Positions 1 through 12,000 of a stretch of 64,000 nucleotides of DNA are shown piece after piece. Below the pieces are notes generated by a model. It searched no databases, was not told where the DNA came from, and was given only the letters and a program-made list of their open reading frames with translations. The stretch covers positions 1 to 64,000 of the forward strand of contig CADBYS010000013.1 in assembly GCA_902798965.1 (NCBI GenBank), written 5' to 3'. The stretch's first letter is position 1. Each line of letters begins with the position of its first letter. This DNA is from an uncultured Bacteroidales bacterium. Lineage in GTDB: Bacteria > Bacteroidota > Bacteroidia > Bacteroidales > Paludibacteraceae. The translations under genes were made by a program, and so were the position numbers.

Positions 1-1
1 G

Positions 2-3000
2 GGTATATCACGCAATAGCACAACACCTGCTGATGAGACGGTAGAGATTTTCTACGCAAGTGCCACCAATTGTAGCACTCATACTACTGCTACATATACT
101 GAGACACCTGTTCCGGCGTTGGCATTTACTATCCCGACAGATCAAGGAACGATAGCTTGCAACGCTGAAAATTATACTCTGCAAGGCTCATTTGATTATA
201 TGTACATCAACGAGCTGCCGGAAATTTGGTTAGATGACAAGACACATATTCATCTCACGTCAGGTCAAGTTACTTTGAGTAATGCATCGCTTCGACATGT
301 TGATCTTAAGGATCTAAGCATCTCTGTTCCAACAGACGGCAAGGCGCATCACTTATACGTGAAAGCCGATGGTTGGAGTGCTACTTGTGGAACCGTAGAT
401 AGCACCTTCACCTCCGTATGGCGTCCGCAGGTAACGAGTGTAACACCATCGCTATCGAAGTCATATATCCATTGCGGTGACAAGTATGATCTCACGCTGA
501 CCATAAACTACGAACGCGGCATAAGCGGCAAGAAGATTTATGCCTCGTGTGAAGACAATGAAACAACCGTTTCTAATAGTGCAGTTTTGGCGGATGGTAC
601 AAGTACCGCGACGATTGTCCTTAAGGACTTGACAGAAATCGGTCATAACAGCCATGCACTCCATATTTACTTTGAAGGTCTGGAAGCAGTATGCCCGATT
701 GATGATAAGACGTATGCTGAGCCGACAATGATAGTCTTCAACTCGTTTAATGTAACTGCTCAACCCAAGAACTGCGATGATGTTTCGTATACCGTTACGG
801 GTGAGTTGACAACGAATACCACGCCGAGTTTGGATATCTACGTTAAGGATGCAAACAGTAATAGTGTAAAAGCCACACATAAGTCAGGCAATACGTATGA
901 ATATTCTTTGAGTGGCGTAACGGTTACCGGTGCAAGTAAACACCTGACGGCTTATTTCGAAGGTAAGGAAGCTTGCTATACCAAGACTTCGGATAATACG
1001 TTCAGCGAACCGGCGAAACCTACGGCAGCACTGAAAAATATTCAACTGAAGACTCCGGCCTGTGATGTAACGACATTCACGCTGACCTTCGATTTGGATT
1101 ATACTTATCAGGATGCCGATTCGCTGATTATTTGGGTGGATGATTCGCACAAGAAAGTGCTGCGGGCAGTTGACGACAAGTTCACAAAGGCAAGCTCCGA
1201 GTCATTGACGGTTTCCGACTCTATCACCGATCTGCCGGCAATTGGCGCAACAGGACAGAAGTTGTACTACAAGTTCACCGGTAGCCATTCGTGTGCCGAT
1301 AGCGAATCGTTGGGTAAGTTCCCCGTAACTCCGATAATAAGCGATGTTGACGTAGATTGTCCCGATAAGATCAGTTGCTCGGAGGGTACATATAACGCAA
1401 CGGTTAAGGTGAACACTACGTATGCAGCCGGTGAGAGGCTGATTGTCAAGTACCTGAAAGCCAACCGCACGCCGCAATATACAACGGCTACGGCAGTACC
1501 TTCTGCTAACTATACAGAGATTGCAGTTACTTTTGACAAGAAAGACGGCTATGCACACGATACCATATATGTCTATTTCGATGGCGACAAGTATGCTGAT
1601 TGCCGCGAAATGGAAGCACATCGCGTGGTATTCAACACACCGTCCAGTTCGTCAATCAACGACTTTGAGGTAACGGTTCACGACTATGCGACATGCGACC
1701 AGCTCTTGTATTCGCTTACCGGAACAATAACCTATGGCGGAACAGCAACCGGTGATATGATCATCTCGTTTGATGATTTGCATACCAAGGATACTGTTAT
1801 TTCGCAAGCGAACTGCAACCCGGCGGGTACGCCGTTTACGATGAGCGGATTGACTAAACCGGTTAGTGGATATAAGATTAGTGCACACTTCGATGGCGAG
1901 AGTTGCTTGTCACATTCGCAAGAATTCAGCTCACCGATATTGCCCAAACTCATTGACATCCTCATCCCTGCCGAGCAAGGTTCTATCAGTTGTGATGCAA
2001 CGCAGTATGCATTGAAGGGAACCATCCATTATGTGAAACTGGACAAGATTCCGTATCTCAGTCTGGATGGTGGTATCAAACGCATGTTGCCGGGCGTAAC
2101 GCTCAATAGCGTTGAAACCAAATCCATGTTGCTTGATACCCTAAATATAAAGGTTCCCACCGATGGCAAGCCACACCACTTGGTATTCAAGATTGATGAT
2201 TGGAACGCGTCATGCGCCGTGGATTCAATGTTCACTGCTGTCTGGCGTCCGCAAATCAGTGAGGTTACTGCCAACAGGTCGGTAGATTTTGCGCATTGTG
2301 ACGGCAAATACAGCGTAAGCGGTAAAGTTTCCTTCTCGCAAGGCAATAAGCAAAGCGTTGTAGTGGAGTGCTACGGTGCAAGCGGCTTGCTCAAATCGGC
2401 AACTTACCCGACTACTGCTATCGGCGAGTCCGGTGACGTGGAGTACACACTGACCGATCTGACAGATATCGGCGAGCAAGTTGATACCATCAAGGCTTAC
2501 TTTGCCGGCACAAGTATCTGTAATGCATCGAAGCAAACGAAGACTTACAAATCACCTGCTACAATTAAGTTGAGTGCTTTCAGCGCAACGGCTCAACCCA
2601 AGACATGTGACAAAGATACATTCACCGTTACGGGTAAGGTAAGCTCGAACCATGCCGGCGAGAGCATAACGATTAAGTATGACGATACACACACTGCAAC
2701 TATAGCATCGTCGGTAAAGGGTGAGAATACATTCGCTATCCGTGGCTTCAATACTACCGGAAGCGACCTCCCGATAGTGGCATACTTTACCGGCCATAAT
2801 ACCGAAAGTTGCAGCGAAGTAACTGCACACTTCGATACGCCGGTTAAGCCGACCATCAGCATATCGGATGTTGCGTACAGCAATCCTGAATGCAACGTGA
2901 CAACTACTGACCTGACGTTCAAACTCAAGTACACGAAGCAGAGCAGTACCTTGAAGTTGTATCTGAATAGCGCAGAGCAAACGTATATAATCGAGGCGGG

Positions 3001-6000
3001 TGATGCGTTGTCGGCTTCTGACAGCGAGCAAGAGGTAACGTTGAAGATAGCCGGTTTGGCGGCTGATAGTCTGACGCGTACACTGCGTGTTGAGTTTGTA
3101 GGCGACAAGTGCTGTGATAAGACGTTCGACCTGGTAGCCACACCTTTCTCACCGAAGATTACCAATGCCAAGGCTACGATGACTGACATCGTGTGTGGTA
3201 ATAATCAGTATAAGCTGAAGGTTGATTTCCATGTGGCTAACAGCCAAAACAAACAGGCAACGATTCGTTTCCGTGGAGTGGATTACAAGTGTGACACACA
3301 TGATGGCGACAATTCGTATTCGATCCCTTCAGTAACTCGTCAGGCTGTGACTCCGGCAGAAGATAGCGTGAAGATCTTCTATGCAAGTGCAAGTTATTGC
3401 ACCAAACCTGTCAAGGCTACATATATTGAGACTCCTGTTCCGTCGTTGGCACTGACTATTTCGGCAGATCAAGGCACGATAGCTTGCAACGCTGAGAGTT
3501 ATACCTTGCAAGGTTCGTTGGATTACTCTTATATCAATGCTTTGCCGGAAATCTGGTTGGATAATAATACACACATTAACCTTACGGAAAGTCAGGTAAC
3601 GTTGAGTAACGCATCACCCTTGCATGTTGATCTTAAGAACCTGAGCATCTCCGTTCCTACCGATGGCAAGACGCATCACTTATATGTGAAAGCCGGTGGT
3701 TGGACTGAATCGTGCGCTACAGTAGAATCAACGTTCATTGCCGTTTGGCGTCCGCAAATCAGTGCGGTTACCGCCAATAGGTCGGTAGATTATGCCCATT
3801 GTGACGACAAATACAACGTAAGCGGTAAAGTTACCTTCTCGCAAGGCAATAAGCAAAGCATTGTAGTGGAATGCTACGGTGCGAGCGGTTTGCTCAAATC
3901 GGCAACCTACCCGACTGCTGCTATCGGCGAGTCCGGTGACGTAGAGTACACATTGACCGATCTGCCAGATATCGGCGAGCACGTTGATACCATTAAGGCA
4001 TACTTTGTTGGCACAAATCGCTGTGAAACCTTGAAACAGACCTACAAGTCACCGATACTGAAGACTCTGCAATTGGATAATATTCACCCGAACACTATCA
4101 ATTGCGGTGATCCGGCGTTCAGCATATCGGGTACGGTAGTATCCAATGTATCCAACGAGGATGTAATCGTTTCGGACGGTCACGGACACGAAGATTCGTT
4201 CAACCTGTCCGAGCGAACAACTTTTACCATTGGCGGCTTGACTTCGGGTGGTAAAATTGCGGTTAAGTTCAAGAATCATGAATGCAGTAAGACTGATTCA
4301 GTTGATTTCGCAAATCAGTCACTCAGACCTATCCCGACTCTCACGCTCAGTGACGCTGCTGCGCAGTGTTATCCTGCCGGTACATTCTCTATTGGCTATG
4401 GGCAGAGCAATGCCCAAACTATCCATTACACGGTTAAGTTAGGTTCTGATGCCAAACTTAGCAATAGTGTGGAGGTAACAAGCGCAATAGGAACATTCAC
4501 AATCACGGTGGATGAAACTTGGAATCATGGCGTTTACAGCGTGATTGCTTATGCCGAAAGTCCCGCGGATTGCTCAAGCCTGCCGGATACAGCTACCTTC
4601 GAGATTTATCCGCAACCGCGTGTAACATCCTTCGAACCGCTGGCTGCTGTGCGCGAGACGACCGACAGCGTCGTTGTCAAGTTCCACTTGGAGCATGCTG
4701 ATACTTATGATTATGAGTTCATCAACAAGAATCATGTGGATGTGTTGCAAAGCAAGACAGGTGTTGCAGCAAGCAAAGATTCTATCGTCTTGACCACGAA
4801 ACTGCTGACCGAAGGCAAGTATGCACTTATTGTAACGCCCAAGTCCTCGCATTGCGACGGTAAGGTGGATAGTATGCATGTAACCATCAACAACAAGCCA
4901 TCTATTGACTTTACCAAGCCTGCTGATGTATGCGTTGGTACAGATTCGATCAAGATTAAGTACGCCATCAATGATGCGAAGACATTCACGTATTGGACAC
5001 ATAAGGATGGTGTTCGGATGGACGAATCTGACAAGACGATACAACTCGCCGAGCATCCGTCGCCGTGGGGCATTCGCATTGCAGATTGGACGGCTGGAAC
5101 TTATACCATCAGTGGCTTTGTAACTTCTGACAAGAGTGTCAAGGGAGATACGTCATCCGTAAGCTTCAAGGTTGTTGCACAGCCTACGATAGTAAGTGTA
5201 TCGAAACCCAAGGCATTCATCGGTTGCAATGAGACGTACAGTGATACGATTGTTGCGAACATCTTCAATGCCGGCGGTAAGACTATCTATGCCGAGTACA
5301 AAGATGGTAATGAGATTCGTACAGCACATGCCAATACGCATGAAAACGATGCAACAGCTACTATCATTCTGCCGAACTTGACAGATACCGATGGCACTGA
5401 GCCTCACAAGGTTAAAGTGTATATCGATGGATTGGAGGATTGCGGCGTGGATACCAGCTACATCGAGCCGCAAGCCATGAAGATCATTGTCGTTTCCGCT
5501 ATCTGCAAGCCCAAAGCATGCGGAGTGGAGAATGATACCGTTTACGGTGGAGTATGGACGAACGGCGCTGTAGGCACAATACGTGCTGAGGCAGTTGATG
5601 ATCCGAACATCCACGATGACATGAGTATGACTGATGATACGACGTATCAACTGATTATACCTGCAGGCGGTTCGCATCAAGTTCGACTGTACTTCGTCGG
5701 CAAGGGCTGTGATCCGTTCGTCAAGGAATATACTCCGACAGTTAAGCCGCAGATGGATATCCGTGATGCGCAATATGTAGAGCCGAAGTGCGACTCAGTA
5801 ACCACAACACTCACGTTTAACCTTGCATATACCAAGCAAAACGGCACGTTGAACTACTGGGTAGATAACCTGTCAAAGCACAGCATTAGCTACAACGTGA
5901 ACCAAGATGCTTCCGATACCCTCAAGAACCTCCGTGTTCATGGTGTGCCGGCTGACGGTAAAGCTCACAAGCTCTACGTGCAGTTCAACCATGCATTGGG

Positions 6001-9000
6001 TTGCTATGACAGCGTTACCGTTAGTGCACCGCAACAACCGGTATTGAACATCACATCAACCAAGCAGACAAAGACCAACCTCAATTGCGGTGAGTCGTAT
6101 TCTGCCAAGGTTTATGTTGACTACTCGAATGGCTTGGGCAAGCGAATCTACGTTTCGTACAACGACAGTAACAAGACTCGTATTGACAGTTCGGCAGTAC
6201 TCACGAAAGATAACGGTTCGGACTCTATCACCTTGCAACCGTTGTATGACTCCGGTACGGATAGCAAGTCTATCAGCGTTTACTTCGGAGGCTTCGAAGG
6301 ATGCCCACGAAGTTCGAGTTATACTTTGCCGGTTCCGAATACAATCAATTACTTCTCAGCCGACGCCAGCCGTGCTACTTGCGATTCGCTCTACTCAGTA
6401 AGCGGAACAATCAAGTTCAACAACGGCGATGGCGATTTGGTAGTATTCTACGATGATACCCACCGTGATACGATTCTGCACCCTGTTGATTCTGCGCATT
6501 ATGAGATCACTGATATGCGTGTTTCGGGTCAGAACTTGCAACTCACGGCATACTTTACCGGAGCAAAGACGTGCACTGTACAATCCGACAAGTTCAATGC
6601 CCCTGTTGTTCCGTGGTTCGATACGCTCAACGTACAATATGACGTGCCGGCTTGTGGTGACACGCTCACTCGTCTACGTTTCAGTATCCCGTATCGCAAG
6701 CAACGCGGCGAGATGACCGTGAAGTTGGATGGTAATCCTATGACTTACTTAATCATTGAAGGTAATTACACGCAAGACTTGTCAACCAACGACACGATGC
6801 GCGTCGCTTTGCCCGATATGCTTGCCGATGGCAAGACACACAAGGTAACTGTAGAATTTAGCGACGGTTGCTCGAAGTCGTTCGATATGCCTGCTGCTCC
6901 GTTCTCACCGAAGGTAACAAGCGCCAAGGCAGAAATATCGAACATCGCATGCAATTCCGATAAGTACAAGCTGACGCTCACTTACACCGTTAACAACCAT
7001 CAAGGCAAAGATGCAACCATCGTCTTCCGTGACGAAACGCGAACCATTGCTACGCACAATGGAAAGAATGAGGTTGTATATAATGTAGCGCGCACGTACG
7101 AGAATAAGAACGATGATTACATCACCATCTACTACAATGGCAGAAATACGTATTGTTTGGATGGTGTAACATCTTACCCGACTGTGCCCGACACCGTTTG
7201 GTTTGAGGAGACACCCAAGCCGAACATAGCTCTGCATATCGCTGACAGCCATGATACGGTTTGTGGCGCGGAGACCTATCGTCTGCATGGGCATATCGAG
7301 TACCAGTACATCGATTCGCTGCCCGAGGTTTGGTTGGACGACAGTGCGCATATCACCTTGCCTGCCGGCAACATCAGCCTGCAAGACACTGCAAGGAAGA
7401 GCTTCAATCTGATTCATCTCCCGCTCTATGTGCCTACCGATGGCAAGACGCACACCTTGCACGTGTCTGCCGGCAAATGGATGAGTAGTTGTCCGATTAA
7501 CCGCGACTTCACAGCCATCTGGCGTCCGGAGATCACGGCTGTTAAGCACCAACTCTCCGATACCATGGTTCATTGCAACCAGACGTACAACGACACCGTT
7601 ACCGTCCTTTACAAGCGCGGCAACGGACAGAAGTTGTATGCTCGCTACACGGATGGTGGAGTGCTAAAGAAGGATAGTGTAACTACCACTGCTGAAGAGG
7701 GGGCGGCTACGATTATTCTCCCGAAACTCACCGACCGCAACCATCTGTCGCATGGCGTAGAAGTATTCTTTGCCGGTGCAGATAGTTGTGTGCATCATTC
7801 GCAATACACAGCAGCCGACAGTCTGCGTATGTTGACCTTCACGGCCGAGGCACAGCCCAAGTCGTGCGATGATGCGACATATACAGTGACAGGTGAAATT
7901 ACTACCAATGCAACGCCGGATTCCGTGATCATCGTGAAGGATGCCAATGGCAACGATACAATCGCCCGCTTAGTATCCGAAAATAAGTACGAGTACACGC
8001 TCACAGGTGTAACGGTAACCGGAACAGACCACCGACTGACGGCTTACTTCAAAGACATGTCGTGCTCGGAGATGAGTTCGCAAGATACGTTCGACGAACC
8101 CACCAAGCCTACAGCCTCTGTTCTGTCAGTCACGCCGATCCAACCCGCTTGCGATGATACGACGTTTACGCTGAAATTCGCGTTGAGTTATACCTATCAA
8201 CCCGGTGACCTGACCGTTTGGTTGGATAGCTTGACAGCGGATAAGGCGCAGTACAAGAAAAACATCCATATTCCTGACAGCCTACGGCATGTAAGTGCTC
8301 GAACGCTGCAAGATTCGCTTGTTGACTTGTCCGCTAATGGTTCAGCCGGTCACGTTCTGCACTATATGTTCGCTGGTAATCACGCATGTAGTGGTAAGCT
8401 GACAGATATAGACTTCCCGAACGTGCCGTTCATTAACAAAGTAGAGATCATCGAGAAGACCGAACGTGTGGATTGCGATAACCCCTTGTATGAATTTAAG
8501 GTCGTTACATCGTATCTACGCGCCGAGAACAAGAGGATCGTAATCGAGTATAAGGATAGTGCAGATAACAGAATCGCTTACTCTTCTCAACCGGTAACCG
8601 GTTCAGGAACAGATACTGTCAAGATTACCGGATTACGAGATATGACTCCGGGTACGCATAACTTGTATGCATACTTCGAAGGTGAAACGACGGAGAGATG
8701 CAAGCATGCCGGCAATCATATCGGCACATATGCTCCTCCTTCGAGTTCGGCTATTCAAAACGGCTTCCCCGTTCAGGTTACTAATCGTAGTTCGTGTGGC
8801 AACCTGTTGTATGATTTGTCAGGTACTGTTCGCTTCGAAGGCGACAAGCATGGTGATATCATCGTCAAGTACGATGACGAGCACTTATTCACCATTCGCA
8901 AAGCAGATTGCGAAGCAAATACTGATTTGCCATATACCATCACCGGTATCTCATCTTATGATCCGAATAAGTTGCTCGAAGCGTACTTTAGCGAGGTATC

Positions 9001-12000
9001 GAATTGCCTCTCGTACTCAGATGCTATATCTGAGCCGATTGTTCCTGCTCTTGTGGATATAACTATCCCTGCCGACCAAGGAACAGTCCTTTGCGAGGCA
9101 CCGACCTTCCCGCTCAAGGGTAAGTTGCGCTACGTGAACATCGACGCAGCACCGTATCTCAGTCTGGATGGCAGCACTCCGCGTTACTTGTATGGCGCTG
9201 AACTCCATAGTACGGATACCTTATCCATGCTATTGGATACGATGGCTATCAACGTACCCACCGATGGTAAGGAGCATCATCTCAAATTGATGATCGACGG
9301 TTGGAACACCTCTTGCGCCGTGGATTCCGTCTTCACTGCAATCTGGCGACCGGAGATCACTAATGTACAGCACAAGCTGTCTGATACATTAGTTCACTGC
9401 GACCGCTCGTACAACGATACGATAACCGTAACGTACCTGCGTGGTAACAAGCAGAACCTGTTTGCTCGCTACACCGATGGCGGTATAGAAAAGACCACCT
9501 CACCGGTAAGCACCACAGCCGATGATAGTACAGCAACGATCATCCTGGAGAACCTCAGCGACCGCAACCATCAGCCGCACGAGGTAGAGGTATTCTTTGC
9601 CGGTGTGGACAGTTGTGCACATCGTTCGCAGTACACCGCTGCCGATAGCATACAGATCCTGACCTTCACGCAGAGCGTATACGCCAAGGATTGCAATGCC
9701 GTAGAATACACGATAGGCAATGCTATCACAACGAACTGCGCGGGACAAGAAATCACGATTGAGTTGGCTAACGGTCAAACGATGACTGTCACATCTACAG
9801 GCGGCGTACAGATCTTCGACTTCGAGCATGTCACCTCGCCGGGTGCTAATCAGATCATCAAGGCATACTTCACCGGTCATGACTGCTCAACCGTAACCAA
9901 CACGTTCAGCGAACCCGCCAAGCCTGTCATGGCATTCGGAGCACAGGCTATCGCAACCGATGATGCATGTGCCGATAGCACGTACACGCTTACCGTACCT
10001 GTTTCGTACACCTTCCAGCTAGGTAAGATGTATGCACAGGTTTCCGGTCAAGCAGCGCAAGAGATAACAGCTGCAGAAGGCTATGTGGCTGAGAACGAGG
10101 ATTCGCAAACAGCTACTATCACCTTCACAGGTCTGCTGGCAGATGGCAATCCGGATACCGTTCGCGTATGGTGTGACGGCCAGCACGCATGCAGCCTGAC
10201 AGGTGATAACGCGCTCATCGTTCCTGCACCCTATAGTCCGGTTATTGACAGCGTGGTGGTTACCCGCACCGAACCGACCTTCGGCGTGCTGACCTACGAT
10301 GCAACGGTGCGCGTATATACGCGTAACTTCCGCAACAACAGCAAAGCCGACTCTATCACCGTTAGTGCGGATATTATCGATGCCGTAACCGGTAATCCGA
10401 TTGCGTTCAGCGATACCGTACCTGCCAATGGCGTTTGGGAGCACACCTACACCGGTCTGCCCACCGAGAACGGCATTGTTCGCACCTTCACCGCACAGTT
10501 CAATAAGCGCAACTGTCCGAAGTCTGCAACCTGCAACACACCGGATCAGCGCAAGTTCCAATCGATGGAAGTAACGCGTATCTCCGAGGTCGCTTGCGAC
10601 AGTACGTATAGCATTGATATCCGTATCATTGCTTCGGAGATTAGCGGCACGCTCGTCATCACCGATGAAGCCGATGGTACGTTGTATTCCGCTTCGCACA
10701 ACACGATAGGTGCTGATAATAACGACACCATTCGTCTGACGCTGAGCGAGCTCCACGCTCCGATGACCGCTATGCAGCACACCCTGCATGCAACGTTCTT
10801 GGCACAGACTTATTCTCGTGGCGATACTACCGAGATATATACTGCTCCCGCTGCACCTATTATCAGTATGGTACGAGCAACGGAAACACCGAATGTGGAT
10901 TGCAACGGTACGGTTCATCTGCCGCTCACGGTAAGTTTCGCCAACCAGACAGGCGACCTTGTTGTTCGTGACAACAACCATGAACTGATTGTTAGTATTT
11001 CTGCCACAGATCTCGCCGGATTGACAAGCATAACCGTCAACTGGTCGTATCCGGCTGACAGCAGTACCACACGCACTGCTTATGCATACTTCCGTAATCG
11101 TAGTGCGTGCCTCACGCTGCCGGTTGCCTCGGTAGTCAAGAAACAACCGTCATGGTCGTATACCACGCATCATTCGACGATTGACTGTGAGGGATACTAT
11201 AGCGACACGTTGCACTTCACCTGGTCGCATGCCAACGGCTACTTTGTAGTGGATAGTATCGTAAGTGGTGGATCGCATCTCTGCTATGACAACAGTGCGA
11301 GCGGTTCGTTCACTCGTATCCTGACAGGCTTGCACGTAACCGATGATCCCGCACAACGTTACCGCATATACTTCAGTACGCGCGCTAACGACTGCGATAG
11401 CATCATCACTTCGATACCGCAGCATGCATCGGTTCTGGATACATTCTACGTATCGGCTCGTTCGTTAGCATGTGATTCGACGCGCTACACCGTAGATCTG
11501 CATTGGGATTATACGATGGCAACGGACAGCCTGTATATCGAGGATGAGAGTCACAACATTCTGTGGCGTGACAGTGCTAACGCTAAACACGCACAGCTCA
11601 CGTTCCTGCTTACCGCAGGCGAACCGCTTAAGAGCCATACGTTCTGCGCGTACTTCAAGGATAAGGGCTATAGTTGCAGGAAGAGTTATGCATTCCGCGA
11701 ACCGGCTATGCCGCATATGGATACTACGGGTGTTCATTACACCGTACCTGCTTGCAACGAGACGACTGATTCGCTCGTATTTGTGCTCCGTTACACCAAG
11801 CAGCAAGGCAACTTGCATGTGGCGTTGAATGGGGCAGAACAAGCGGATACTATTATGGACAGAGTTCTCGAGTTGAATTACGACCGTGATACACTCGTTC
11901 AGATTGCTATCCCGAACCTCAAAGCCCACGGAGCAGTTGATACATTGCACGTTTGGTTCGATGGCGCGAATAGTTGCGACAAGACATACATCTTGCCTGC